This document shows positions 1 through 10,609 of a DNA stretch of 64,000 nucleotides, piece after piece. The number at the start of each line of letters is the position of its first letter. The first letter of the stretch is position 1. The translations under genes and the position numbers were made by a program. Under the pieces are notes generated by a model. The model did not search any database, was not told the origin of the DNA, and was given only the letters and a program-made list of their open reading frames with translations. Where the stretch lies: positions 4,476,001 to 4,540,000 of the forward strand of contig NZ_CP133319.1 of the NCBI RefSeq assembly GCF_038811545.1. Reading direction: 5' to 3'. This stretch comes from Rhodoligotrophos sp. CJ14. GTDB taxonomy: Bacteria; Pseudomonadota; Alphaproteobacteria; Rhizobiales; Im1.

Positions 1-28
1 CGCCAGGGGAGTACTGCCTGGACAGATC

Positions 29-331
29 ATGGATAGTAATATGTTCAATAGTTCGAAGCCGATTTCGGGAGCTCAGCTTACCGCCGAACAGCTTGGTTAC
101 CCGTCCCATAAGTCAATTCTCGGCTGGTTTGCCGATTCCAATTCGGGTCACGTGCACGGCGTGGCATATGGTTTCGGCGGCTACTATCCCGCAGGCTGGG
201 GATATCACACGCGGGACGCGCAACACCACCTCTTGCCGGCAGCCACAGCCGAAGCCCTCGGTGCCCCCGAAACTCTGAAAACCCAGGGTGCGCACCCCTA
301 TGATTTCGCTCACCTCTGGGGCTCTCACTAA
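29..331 (+). CDS. hypothetical protein, possibly 5'-truncated by the window edge
   Basis: This 100-residue frame is rich in Gly, His and aromatic residues and ends in HLWGSH. I recognise no family. The same frame stays open upstream to base 2, so the true start may lie outside the window; the ATG at 29 has no clear ribosome binding site. There is no signal peptide and no membrane segment. It sits before another unknown plus-strand gene with about 90 bases between them. A minus-strand frame covers the same bases, so coding is not certain. Confidence 0.35.
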   Translation: MDSNMFNSSKPISGAQLTAEQLGYPSHKSILGWFADSNSGHVHGVAYGFGGYYPAGWGYHTRDAQHHLLPAATAEALGAPETLKTQGAHPYDFAHLWGSH

Positions 332-421
332 ATCCGATAGTGTGTGCCCCTTCGCGCACCTTCCCCTGCCGAAAGATCGCCGACCTTCTGATTTCTCCTA
401 GCCACTCATTTTGAGAAGATA

Positions 422-961
422 ATGAAACCCACGCTCGGATCTGGTTCTACACCATCTTCATCTTTACACAGCCAATTGCCCGGCCCAGCCGGACAACCTC
501 ATTCCCCACTGTCTCCACTGCGGCTTTCCCTCGAGAAGATCAACCAGCATTGGCAAGCCGGATACCGGCCGGATGGCAGGCTCATCAGTGAAGCCGTTGA
601 GAAGTTGCAGGGAACAACGGGCCAGGTGGTGCAAAAGGGGATCGATCTGCAGATCTCTCTGCAGGATGCTCACCTCTCCCCGAATACGAAAATGCACGAC
701 ATGCACGAGTTGCTTCAGCTTGAGAAGCAGGTTCAGGCTACGGGCAATCAGCTTCGTGGTGAGCTTGTCAGCCTTCTGCAAGGCAAGAGCACTGAACCTG
801 TCAGCGGGTTCGATGCCTATAGGTCCACGATCAACACGGCTTCCACGAGATTTTCCGAGCTCGAGCAAAAGCTCACGGGTCACCCCCAGGACCCCATGCC
901 TCATGATCAGCATGGGCCTGACGGGCATGGTCACTCCGGCGATTTCTTGGATATGCGCTAA
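422..961 (+). CDS. hypothetical helical protein
   Basis: This is a 179-residue protein of unknown function. Residues 1-35 are Pro/Ser-rich and low in complexity. Residues about 35-155 look mostly helical, with heptad-like Leu spacing around LLQLEKQVQATGNQL (about residues 97-111). The C-terminus is rich in His, Asp and Gly (HDQHGPDGHGHSGD). GAGAAG lies just before the ATG. It lacks a signal peptide and transmembrane segments. It precedes dnaG by 186 bases, so it is probably a separate unit. A long antisense frame overlaps it; this strand is preferred for its amphipathic helix pattern, not for homology. Confidence 0.5.
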   Translation: MKPTLGSGSTPSSSLHSQLPGPAGQPHSPLSPLRLSLEKINQHWQAGYRPDGRLISEAVEKLQGTTGQVVQKGIDLQISLQDAHLSPNTKMHDMHELLQLEKQVQATGNQLRGELVSLLQGKSTEPVSGFDAYRSTINTASTRFSELEQKLTGHPQDPMPHDQHGPDGHGHSGDFLDMR

Positions 962-1147
962 GGAGGATAGCGGATCCAGCAGAGTGGGTTTTCGATCGGA
1001 GATACGAGACCCGTGCGAGATGGGCAGTGCCGCTCCTTGCTGCCCTGCCATTGTCGATTGATCGCCTGCTCGCCCTGCATTAACCACTTTTTGTCGGACA
1101 CGGCCAGCCGATTGCGCTAGTTTGGCCGGTCGACGGACAGGGTTGCC

Positions 1148-3121
1148 ATGCGGTTTTCAGACAGTTTTCTCGACGAGATCCGCCAGCGCGTCTCGATCTC
1201 CCAGGTGGTGGGGCGCAAAGTCACCTGGGATCGGCGCAAATCTGTCCCTTCACGCGGCGATTACTGGGCCTGCTGCCCGTTCCATCAGGAGAAATCGCCC
1301 TCCTTTCATGCCGATGACCGCAAGGGACGGTATCACTGTTTCGGCTGTAAGGCCTCTGGAGACATCTTCACCTTCCTCACCGAGAAGGAGGGCTTGAGCT
1401 TCCCCGAAGCGGTCGAGCGGCTTGCGGCCGAGGCGGGCCTGCCCATGCCGGAGCCTTCGCCGGAGCTGCGTCGGCGCGAGGAAAAGCGCACCAGCCTGAT
1501 CGAGGTGATGGAGATCGCCGCCCAGTTCTTCGAGGCTCAGCTTTCGGGATCAAGGGGTGCCGCGGCGCGCGACTATCTTGATCGGCGCGGTGTCTCACCC
1601 GAGCAGCGTCGGCGCTTCCGGCTGGGATTGGCCCCTGATGACCGCTATGCCCTGAAGAGCCACCTTGCCGATAAAGGCGTTTCCTCCGAGCAGATGGTTG
1701 ATGCCGGGCTCATCGTGACAGGGCCGGACATCCCCGTTCCCTATGACCGGTTTCGACACCGCATCATCTTTCCCATCAGGGATGCGCGGGGCAGGGTGGT
1801 CGCTTTCGGCGGGCGCGCCTTGTCGGCGACCGTCCAGGCCAAATACCTCAATTCCCCCGAGACCGAGCTCTTCCATAAAGGCAGCCTGCTCTATAATCTC
1901 GATCAGGCGCGTGCACCTGCCTATGAGGCCGGCAATATCATCGTGGTCGAAGGCTATATGGATGTGATTGCGCTCGACGGCGCGGGCATTCCCAATGTGG
2001 TGGCGCCCATGGGCACGGCGCTCACCTCGGAGCAGATGAAACTGCTGTGGAAGGTCGCAGCCGAACCCCTGTTGTGTTTCGATGGTGATGGAGCCGGTCT
2101 CAAGGCAGCCTATCGGGCGATCGAAACCGCTTTGCCGGAATTGCGCCCGGGCTATTCCCTGAAATTCGCGCTTCTGCCAGCCGGACAGGATCCCGATGAT
2201 CTCGTGCGCAATGGCGGCCCGAGCGCGGCCCTTGCGGCATTGGACGAGGCTTTGCCGCTTGCCGAGGCGCTCTGGCGTCGCGAGAGCGAGGCAGCCGACC
2301 TTTCGACCCCTGAGCGGCGGGCAGCTTTCGAGGCAAAGCTCGACGAGGCCGTCGAGCGAATCGCCGACCAGCGCGTGAAGGCCCATTACCGCAGCCATTT
2401 CCGCGAGCGTCTGGCATCTTTGTGGGCCCCGCGGCGTCAATCCTTTATCTCGCGCACCGGTCACAGGACAGCCCCTTCGAGCCTGGCGCGTTATCCCGGC
2501 GGCAATGTCGACACCGCTGGCCGCAACCGCGGCCGCGCGCCGCAGTGGCTGCTGCCGGCAAGTCCCAGCCCCGCCCTTAAGGCGCAGATCGAGGGGCGGA
2601 AGGATGACCTTGGCGGAAGCGAGCGCCGGGAGCGATTGATCATGCTCACCCTCATCAACCACCCCCACCTTATTGAACCGAATCCCGAGGAGATTGCCGA
2701 TCTAGAGTTGTCAAGCCCGCTTCTTGACAGGCTCCGTCGTGAAATCCTAGATATCGCGGCTTTGGTGGAGGGCCTTGACAGGACAGAACTGCGGAACCAC
2801 CTCACGGCGAAAGGTTACGCGGACGTCCTTGCAAGGCTTGAGTCCGGATTCACGCGTCGTACGGATTGGTTTGCGTTTCCAGACGCAGCCGCGGAGGATA
2901 CGTCCATAGCTTGGCTCCACATGGTCGCATTGCACAGGAAATCCGTTACATTACGTCGGGAGCTTATAGCGGCGGAGCGTGCCTTTGCCGAGAACCCGAC
3001 TGAGGAGGCCTTCATCCGGCTGAGTGAGGCGAGCGAGCAAGTTCGCTCCACATGGGGGGAGGAGGCCTCGGTCGAGGGGTTTGGCGTGGCGTCAGGCCGG
3101 ATGCGGGGTAACGCCAGTTAG
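1148..3121 (+). CDS. dnaG: DNA primase DnaG
   Basis: DnaG makes the RNA primers for lagging-strand and origin replication and works with the replicative helicase DnaB. The 657 residues match the usual length. The N-terminal CHC2 zinc finger is clear: CPFH with C43 and H46, followed by YHCFGC with C64 and C67. The TOPRIM core follows at about residues 260-345, with VVEGYMDV and the acidic metal-binding FDGDGAG. The C-terminal part (about 450-657) is the divergent helicase-interaction region. The gene lies directly upstream of rpoD, the conserved macromolecular-synthesis arrangement, though 192 bases separate the two. Confidence 0.98.
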   Translation: MRFSDSFLDEIRQRVSISQVVGRKVTWDRRKSVPSRGDYWACCPFHQEKSPSFHADDRKGRYHCFGCKASGDIFTFLTEKEGLSFPEAVERLAAEAGLPMPEPSPELRRREEKRTSLIEVMEIAAQFFEAQLSGSRGAAARDYLDRRGVSPEQRRRFRLGLAPDDRYALKSHLADKGVSSEQMVDAGLIVTGPDIPVPYDRFRHRIIFPIRDARGRVVAFGGRALSATVQAKYLNSPETELFHKGSLLYNLDQARAPAYEAGNIIVVEGYMDVIALDGAGIPNVVAPMGTALTSEQMKLLWKVAAEPLLCFDGDGAGLKAAYRAIETALPELRPGYSLKFALLPAGQDPDDLVRNGGPSAALAALDEALPLAEALWRRESEAADLSTPERRAAFEAKLDEAVERIADQRVKAHYRSHFRERLASLWAPRRQSFISRTGHRTAPSSLARYPGGNVDTAGRNRGRAPQWLLPASPSPALKAQIEGRKDDLGGSERRERLIMLTLINHPHLIEPNPEEIADLELSSPLLDRLRREILDIAALVEGLDRTELRNHLTAKGYADVLARLESGFTRRTDWFAFPDAAAEDTSIAWLHMVALHRKSVTLRRELIAAERAFAENPTEEAFIRLSEASEQVRSTWGEEASVEGFGVASGRMRGNAS

Positions 3122-3313
3122 CGGTGTCATGTTGGGCGGCAGCTGGCGGGTGCGGCTTACCAAGACGAGTATGTTTAGGGCTTGGTTAAAGCTTCAGCGT
3201 TTAGGCAGGGCAAAGCTTGTTGAGAGTTGGCGCCACGAGGTGCCGGTTCGAATGGAACAGTTAATGCCATTCCGGGAATGGAAGGGCGCGACAAGGTCGG
3301 CGGAGACGGGCGG

Positions 3314-5305
<1,992 letters not shown>

Positions 5306-5309
5306 TGGG

Positions 5310-5347
5310 ATCATCGGCGGATCAGCCGATCATCGGCGGATCAGCCG
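5310..5347. repeat. two tandem 19-base repeats behind rpoD
   Basis: The unit ATCATCGGCGGATCAGCCG occurs twice head to tail at 5310-5328 and 5329-5347, starting 4 bases after the rpoD stop codon. Within it ATCGGC (5313-5318) pairs with GCCGAT (5325-5330), so the transcript can fold into a short hairpin. No T-run follows, so this is at best a weak or Rho-assisted terminator. It could also simply be a slippage duplication. Confidence 0.75.
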
Positions 5348-5446
5348 CATGACGTTGGTGGGCGAGGCAAGCCCTTTGAGGGTCTCTGGTTCAGACAGAG
5401 CTTCGAGGGTCTTGACCCCGCTTCCACATTCCGCCAAATCCTCCCT

Positions 5447-5869
5447 ATGACTGACCAACGCCAGAACGCCATAGCGCTCGTCACCCGCTATTACGACGCC
5501 TTCAATCGCGGGGATGTGGAAGGCATGCTCGCGTGCCTTGCCGAGGACGTGGTTCACGATGTCAATCAGGGCGGCCAGCGCAAGGGCAAGGCTCTGTTCC
5601 GGCAGTTTTGCGAGCACATGGCCCGGTGCTACAAGGAACATCTGGACGATCTGGTGATTATGGCGAGCGATGACGGCCGTCACGCCGCGGCATCATTCAC
5701 CGTCAATGGCCAATACCTGAAAACCGACGTAGGCCTGCCGCCGGCACGGGGCCAGACCTATCGTCTGCCAGCCGGTGGTTTTCTCGACATTGCCGACGGT
5801 GCGATCACGCGCGTCGCCACCCACTATAACCTGAACGACTGGATTGCCCAGGTGGAGGGCAGGGGGTGA
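5447..5869 (+). CDS. NTF2-like / SnoaL-type ketosteroid isomerase-related protein
   Basis: This 140-residue protein has the NTF2-like cone fold signature. The N-terminus is ALVTRYYDAFNRGDVEGMLA, followed by AEDVVHDVNQGGQRKGK, and a final beta-strand near HYNLNDW. Family members include ketosteroid isomerases, polyketide cyclases and many small binding proteins; the substrate cannot be told. It is cytoplasmic, with no signal peptide. Its stop codon overlaps the GTG start of the following acetyltransferase (GTGA), so the two are probably translated together from one transcript. Confidence 0.8.
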   Translation: MTDQRQNAIALVTRYYDAFNRGDVEGMLACLAEDVVHDVNQGGQRKGKALFRQFCEHMARCYKEHLDDLVIMASDDGRHAAASFTVNGQYLKTDVGLPPARGQTYRLPAGGFLDIADGAITRVATHYNLNDWIAQVEGRG

Positions 5870-6483
5870 CCCTCTCCGTCCGGACGCTGACGGCCACCGA
5901 GCTCTTGTCGGTGATCACGGACTTGGCACGGTTGCGTATCCAGGTTTTTCGCGAATACCCTTACCTCTATGACGGCGACCTTTCCTATGAGGAGCGCTAT
6001 CTCGCGAGCTATGCAAGCTCGCCCGGCGCAGCGGTCATTGTGGTCAGCGATGATGATCGCCCACTCCAACGGCGGCTGATCGGGGCGGCAACTTGCGTGC
6101 CGTTGGTGGACGAGCCCGCAACCATCCGCCAGCCTGTTGCGGATGCCGGCATTAACATATCCCGGGTCTGCTATTTCGGCGAGTCGGTGCTTGATCCCGC
6201 CTATCGCGGGCGGGGCATCGGCCATACTTTCTTCGATGGTCGTGAGGCCCATGCTCGTGCCTTGGGCCTTCCGATCACCATGTTCTGTGCCGTGGTTCGA
6301 CCACAGGATCACGCTCTGCGCCCGGCGGATTATCGCCCGCTCGATCCGTTCTGGCATAAGCGGGGCTATGCGCCGGTGCCGGGCCTTTTCGCCAGCCTGT
6401 CCTGGAAGGACCTTGGCGAGCCCGGTGAAACCACCAAGCAGCTTCAGTTTTGGAAACGGGAAACGCTGGTCGCTTCGGGCTGA
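5866..6483 (+). CDS. GNAT-family N-acetyltransferase
   Basis: This 205-residue protein starts with GTG overlapping the upstream stop. It has the GNAT fold. The acetyl-CoA pyrophosphate-binding loop is visible in LDPAYRGRGIGHTFFDGRE (about residues 108-126), an R/Q-x-x-G-x-G/A-type motif. The N-terminus LARLRIQVFREYPYLYDGD is typical of a GNAT subgroup often coupled to small isomerase-like partners. The acetyl acceptor is unknown. Its 3' end overlaps the end of the convergent gene at 6444-6980 by 40 bases, an unusually long tail-to-tail overlap. Confidence 0.82.
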   Translation: MTLSVRTLTATELLSVITDLARLRIQVFREYPYLYDGDLSYEERYLASYASSPGAAVIVVSDDDRPLQRRLIGAATCVPLVDEPATIRQPVADAGINISRVCYFGESVLDPAYRGRGIGHTFFDGREAHARALGLPITMFCAVVRPQDHALRPADYRPLDPFWHKRGYAPVPGLFASLSWKDLGEPGETTKQLQFWKRETLVASG

Positions 6484-6980
6484 GCAATCCTCATGCTGGC
6501 CAGGCTGAAGGCGCTTTGTACCGCGGGCTGCCCCACACTGTGGGATCCGCTTGCAGCGATCTCCACCACCAGCTGGGTATAGGGCCTGAAGACCTGGCTG
6601 GTGAGAAACCGCACCGTCCGCAGATAATCATGCGCATGCGCCGGATTGTCCGACACGTCAATCACCCGATCGAGGCTCAGCAGCCGCTCGAGCGTGCGCG
6701 CGGTGCCCTGGACTGCGCGATCGATCGAGATCAGGTCCTTATACCATAGGGGCGCGGTGAGCCCCGTGCCTTCGATCAGCTCGAGCACGGCCTTGCGGGC
6801 GGTGGCACGCTCCTCGATGCTCGCTGTAATCGCCGCCTGCACATCATCCTCAAAGCACGGATTGCCTACTCGCCCGCCGCGAATGAACTTCTCCAGGACA
6901 AAGAGATAGCGGAACGAGTTGACCTTTGCCTCGACATAACGGCTGGCAAGCGGGCTACCACGGCGTTCGGATACGCCCAT
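6444..6980 (-). CDS. conserved-looking hypothetical protein
   Basis: This 178-residue protein is of unknown family. It is predicted to be mainly helical and soluble, with RYVEAKVNSFRYLFVLEKF near the start and YLRTVRFLTSQVFRPYTQLV in the second half. I placed the start at 6980 because AGGAGG lies 9 bases upstream; the in-frame ATG at 6989 would abut that ribosome site directly. It overlaps the convergent acetyltransferase by 40 bases at the 3' end. It lacks a signal peptide or metal-binding motif. The domain architecture is not recognisable from sequence alone. Confidence 0.6.
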   Translation of the reverse strand: MGVSERRGSPLASRYVEAKVNSFRYLFVLEKFIRGGRVGNPCFEDDVQAAITASIEERATARKAVLELIEGTGLTAPLWYKDLISIDRAVQGTARTLERLLSLDRVIDVSDNPAHAHDYLRTVRFLTSQVFRPYTQLVVEIAASGSHSVGQPAVQSAFSLASMRIAQPEATSVSRFQN

Positions 6981-7081
6981 AACCGACATCCTCCTGACGG
7001 CACGACGGAAACACCATCAGGATAGAGCCGATCTGATAACACGCTGTGAATGTGTTGCGCCGCTGATACGACCTGTAGTTG

Positions 7082-7828
7082 CTACTCGATTTCCCAGGTT
7101 ACATTGACTTGGATCGACACGGTTTGCTCGCCCTGCGCGATGGGCACGGCATCAGCCGCGGCCTTTACCGCGAAGGCCTCCTGGCGCATGGGCCGTGGTG
7201 GATAGCTGCGGCCCGCCTCAACCAGCGAGAAGATCGGACCGAGCTTGAAGCCGCCCGCCTGTGCATAAAGCTCGGCCTTGGCGCGCGCATCGGCCACCGC
7301 ACGTTTGCGGGCTTCGTTCTCCGCTTCATCGGGATTGGCGAGTGTGAAGCTGATGCCGTTGATCTGGTTGGAGCCCGAGGCAACCACCTTATCCAGCACG
7401 GTGCCGAGCTTGTTGAGGTCGCGAATGCGCACCGTCACCTGGTTGGAGACCTCATAGCCATCGACCGTGGGCGGTCCACTATTGTCCTTCGGATAGACAT
7501 AGCGCGGATTGACCGAGAAGTTTGAGGTTTGAATATCCTTCTCCTCGATGCCTTCGCTCTTCAAGGCTGAGAAGACCTCGCTCATGGCGCCATTATTAGC
7601 CTTGACCGCTTCTGCGGCTGTTGGTGCCTGCTGAACATTGCCGATTGAGATCGAGGCCTCGTCCGGGACAGCGCGGACCTCACCGGTTCCCGTGATGCTG
7701 ATCGTGCGCATGGGCTTATCGTCGTCCTGGCTCTGGGCCTGTGCGGGATGCGATAGCGCGCCGGCCAAGACGCCGGCAGTCAGCAGAGCCGGCAGAAGGG
7801 CGCGGCGGCCTCGAAGGGGAAAAGGCAT
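7082..7828 (-). CDS. SIMPL-domain (DUF541) exported protein
   Basis: This 248-residue protein has a Sec signal peptide (PLRGRRALLPALLTAGVLAG then ending AQA). I set the start at 7828 because the frame upstream does not resemble a protein and would bury the signal. The mature part has the SIMPL/DUF541 features: ISITGTGEVRAVPDEASISI at its start, a central VTVRIRDLNKLGTVLDKVV, and a late KAELYAQAGG. SIMPL proteins are periplasmic or envelope-associated; some E. coli members (YggE) affect oxidative stress, but no reaction is known. It is monocistronic here as far as can be seen. Confidence 0.88.
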   Translation of the reverse strand: MPFPLRGRRALLPALLTAGVLAGALSHPAQAQSQDDDKPMRTISITGTGEVRAVPDEASISIGNVQQAPTAAEAVKANNGAMSEVFSALKSEGIEEKDIQTSNFSVNPRYVYPKDNSGPPTVDGYEVSNQVTVRIRDLNKLGTVLDKVVASGSNQINGISFTLANPDEAENEARKRAVADARAKAELYAQAGGFKLGPIFSLVEAGRSYPPRPMRQEAFAVKAAADAVPIAQGEQTVSIQVNVTWEIE

Positions 7829-8024
7829 GAGCAACTCACAATGCAATGCGGGATGGCGAGAATCACCAGCGATTGCGACCATTCTGCGGCAAGCTCGCCG
7901 GAATGCAAAAGCAAACGGGACGCCGGTGTAATTTGCCATCGGCTCTTTCCGTCGCTCTCGTTTTGGTGTAGCGAGGGACGATCATCCGGCGGCGTGATCT
8001 GACTGGCGCCCCGCCTCTCTCTGA

Positions 8025-8101
8025 GGGCCTGTAGCTCAACTGGTCAGAGCCGGCGGCTCATAACCGCTTGGTTGGGGGTTCGAGTCCCTCCGGGCCCACC
8101 A
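8025..8101 (+). tRNA. tRNA with CAT anticodon (Met or lysidine-type Ile)
   Basis: This is a full 77-base cloverleaf with the CCA end encoded at 8099-8101. The acceptor arms GGGCCTG (8025-8031) and CGGGCCC (8091-8097) pair fully, with one G-T. The anticodon loop CTCATAA carries CAT. The T arm contains GGTTCGAGTCC. The anticodon alone cannot separate elongator Met from the Ile isoacceptor whose C34 is changed to lysidine by TilS. The GGGCC acceptor stem is more like the Ile2 type in my memory of alphaproteobacterial tRNAs. The prophage debris starts directly behind it. Confidence 0.93.
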
Positions 8102-8103
8102 TT
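8083..8103 (+). repeat. tRNA 3' end, possible left attachment site
   Basis: The last bases of the tRNA plus ATT (AGTCCCTCCGGGCCCACCAT, then T) match 11682-11702 at 18 of 21 positions. Integrases often use tRNA 3' ends as attB and leave such a repeat at the far end of the element. Three mismatches in 21 bases could be decay or chance. Confidence 0.3.
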
Positions 8104-8362
8104 CCCTTAGAAGACAATGCGCTAGTTGCTCCGGCTTCCGCGAGTCTGCGGGCAGGCCTTTCGCAAGCCGTGAGCATTGAAACCCAGGCTCAGCCCTGCC
8201 TCTCGCCAGCGATCCCCAAGCAGCGGTTGCAGCACCGTCCGCGTGCTGCTCAGCCGGCAAGCTGGTTTCGGCCGTGAAGATCATGGCGGAGGCGCTGGCG
8301 TGATGGGCACGGGGCAAAACACCTCATCAGCTGTGATGCAGCAGCGAAGCGAGCCGCACCGG

Positions 8363-8875
8363 GTGCGCACCGGCGGTGAGATGATCTGGGCGACCCAGAG
8401 GAGATCGACAAGGACGAGGACGAGGTGGGCGGCGTATTCGGCATCGGCGGCCAGACTGTCACCACCATCACCTATCGTTACTATGCGAACTTCGCCGTGG
8501 CCCTGAGCGAGGGCGAGATTGCCGGGGTGAACCGCATCTGGGCTGATGGCAAGGAGCTCGATCTCACCGTCACCAACCATCGCGTCTATACTGGCAGCCA
8601 GGACCAGCTGCCGGATGCGCTGATCGAAGCCAAGGAGGGCGCCGGCGGTGGACAAGGGCACGAACCAGCCGAACGTGTTCTTTGACCCCAAGTCATCCGA
8701 GAGCTTTTTGCTTACTTCTCCAACGGCCTACGCGATGACTTCATGCAGCGTGCCTATCTCGATGCGCTGATCAGCTATTGGGACCCCGTGGCTGGCCACC
8801 CGGCGGCGGGCAATAATCCGTCCATGATCGAAACCGACCGCACCTGTTCCCGCGGGCCTGGATGCGGCCGTCTAT
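8363..8875 (+). pseudogene. broken phage baseplate hub gene (GTA 'megatron' / TIM-barrel-like tail protein)
   Basis: Three reading frames carry consecutive pieces of one protein. First comes RTGGEMIWATQ (about 8366-8402). From 8425 follows TTITYRYYANFAVALSEGEI then AGVNRIWADGKELDL, the N-terminal hallmark of the multidomain baseplate protein of gene transfer agents and related phages. Then PNVFFDPKSSES and, after another shift, YFSNGLRDDFMQRAYLDALI and SYWDP, which belong further downstream in the same family. At least three frame changes and a missing remainder (the family exceeds 1000 residues) make it non-functional. The product would have formed the tail tip. Confidence 0.8.
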
Positions 8876-9046
8876 CAGATCTCGGCTGCATTAGGACGAG
8901 GCATAGGGAGGGGGTTTGTAGTGCAAATGTGAACAGATACAGATATTGACGAAACAATTGCGAATATCTGCCGTATTTAGCTGTGCAAGAAGTCGTTGTC
9001 CGGCAGCGACAGGTGTCGCTGCGATTGCATAACGATCGAGGTGCAA

Positions 9047-9274
9047 ATGGAAGCTAATAGGCAGGTGACGAACGCAGGTGCTCAGGCGATTGACATGAGA
9101 TCGTGTAGTCCAACAGTGAAAAGAATATCTGAGGACGCTTTTTCAGTTTCCTGGCCAAGCGAATACTGCAGGGATCTCGTCAAGAAACACATGGATGCCG
9201 TGCGAGAAGCTATCCGGGAAGCAGAGGAAAGTCAGCCCGCAGATCAGGGCAGTGACTGGGGTACCATTAGTTAG
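9047..9274 (+). CDS. small hypothetical protein in prophage remnant
   Basis: This 75-residue frame starts at the ATG at 9047 with GAGG upstream. The C-terminal half is a charged amphipathic helix (DLVKKHMDAVREAIREAEES). Its base composition is noticeably more AT-rich than the flanking chromosome, and the following 370 bases share that bias. I recognise no family. It may be a phage moron or a relic. The small size makes the call uncertain. Confidence 0.4.
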   Translation: MEANRQVTNAGAQAIDMRSCSPTVKRISEDAFSVSWPSEYCRDLVKKHMDAVREAIREAEESQPADQGSDWGTIS

Positions 9275-9603
9275 GATCCAGCCCTGGACCGGGTGAATAC
9301 GCAACATGCTGGGAATAAAATTATGCTGATCGACAATGTCGGATCTTATAGAAAAAACGGAGATATAGATAAGTATCTATACCAGAAAAATGCAAAAATG
9401 ATAGAGGTGGGCGAGCGCTATGCGCTTTTCCAGAATAACATTCTTCAAATCGGTTTGTGAGAGAGGTCGGCCTGAGCAAACCAGAAGAGACAAAGCGAGG
9501 TGAGACTGGAAGTGTTCAGGATGATTGAAGCATCGTAAGCTAGAACTCCTGCATTGTCGTTTGGTCTTGCTGTCTGACTTCATTTTTATCCTGATTAATT
9601 GTC
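9275..9603. other. AT-rich non-coding stretch
   Basis: No frame here looks like a protein. The stretch is clearly more AT-rich than its surroundings (for example around 9320-9400), which marks it as foreign. It ends in the terminator at 9604-9633. I see no repeat or tRNA-like fold in it. Confidence 0.6.
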
Positions 9604-9633
9604 GCCGCCCCGCTCGGGGTGGCTTTTTCTTTG
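9604..9633 (+). terminator. Rho-independent terminator inside the prophage remnant
   Basis: GCCGCCCC (9604-9611) pairs with GGGGTGGC (9616-9623) around the loop GCTC, with one G-T pair, and is followed by TTTTTCTTT. It would stop plus-strand transcripts just before the DUF2793 fragment. Confidence 0.8.
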
Positions 9634-9652
9634 CTGTAGAGGTACGCCTGAC

Positions 9653-10270
9653 ATGGCCGACAGTGCAAACCTGGGCCTGCCCTATATCGAGGCAGCCCAG
9701 GCACAGAAGTATGTGACCCACAATGAAGCCCCGGTTGTGCAGGTCGCGGTGGTGCAGCTGCCCGTGCTCGACCGCGACCTGATCGCGCCGCCGGCAAGCC
9801 CGGCCGAGGGCGACCGCTTTTTGATTGCGTCTGGCGCGACCGGCGCCTGGACGCGGCAGGATGGCAAGTGGCGGCGTTCCAGGCGGGCGGCTGGACGTTC
9901 CATTGGCCTGCCCGGGATCTATGAGCCGTTGGGCGAGCTGATCGAGCCGGGGGCGCCGGCCCTGGCCCGGGACGCGCCGGACGCCACCCATAGCGCGAGC
10001 ACCGATGCCTATAGCGAGTTCATTTCCGGCTTGCGCGATGGCGGTGAGGTGGCGCCCACCCTGGCGCTGCTGCCTGGCGAGACCAACAGCGCGGGCTCTA
10101 TGATGACTTCCATAGTGGCGCGCATCGCGCCTATTGCATCGTCTTTCCCAATGCCAAGGCAACCGCCTGGGTCGTGGACGGGCTTATCACCGCGCTCACC
10201 CCGCCGTGCCTATCGATGATCGCATGACTTTGGCCGTCACCATCAAGGTCACGGGCAAGCCGCTGCTCGA
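9653..10270 (+). pseudogene. chimera of DUF2793 phage protein and major tail tube protein, frameshifted
   Basis: From the ATG at 9653 the frame reads NLGLPYIEAAQAQKYVTHNE and later PASPAEGDRFLIASGATGAW, the hallmark of DUF2793 phage proteins. Near 9905 it switches, still in frame, to YEPLGELIEPGAPALARD and AYSEFISGLRDGGEVAPT, which is the N-terminal half of a tail tube protein. After 10100 the tail protein continues in other frames (RAYCIVFPNAKATAWVVDG, then VPIDDRMTLAVTIKVTGKP from about 10206). In intact prophages these genes lie apart, so a deletion joined them and frameshifts followed. Confidence 0.75.
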
Positions 10271-10609
10271 TGATCTCAACCCCGGCACGGTGGTCTTCGA
10301 GGATGACTTCTCCGCGGATGCCGATGATGCAGCTGGCGTTTACGTTCACGCCCGTGATCGGCACCTGGGGTCTGTGTCCTGGGACAAGATGGTGGTGATA
10401 GGCGGGATCGCCATCAGGGTTCCGACCTCGCAAGCCTCTGATGCAGCCGAGCTGATGGCAGAGTTCCAGCCGCTCCGCCACTATAAAGGATGGGTTGCGA
10501 AAACTTTGGATAGCGGTTGCCGTGTTGCTGATGGTTGGTCTTCCTCCTCCGCCATCGGGCTATTTCGCTGCTCGTGTTGAGCCTAAGCACTGCAGCGTGC
10601 CCAGACGGT
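10271..10609. other. remnant sequence without a recognisable gene
   Basis: The frame that carries the end of the tail protein stays open to 10580 and reads LNPGTVVFEDDFSADADD early on, which may be a further phage fragment, but I cannot place it. No promoter or terminator stands out. Confidence 0.4.

Noticed and set aside
464-1087. 207-residue minus-strand frame over the unknown gene at 422-961
   Set aside because: Arg/Leu-rich antisense pattern without ribosome site; the plus-strand frame has a more regular helical pattern. Not fully excluded.
1595-2668. 357-residue minus-strand open frame inside dnaG
   Set aside because: dnaG on the plus strand has zinc finger and TOPRIM motifs; this frame has none.
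3227-3313. Longer rpoD start at TTG 3227
   Set aside because: The extra 29 residues (Gly/Arg-rich) do not resemble region 1.1, and the ATG at 3314 has a well-placed GGAGA.
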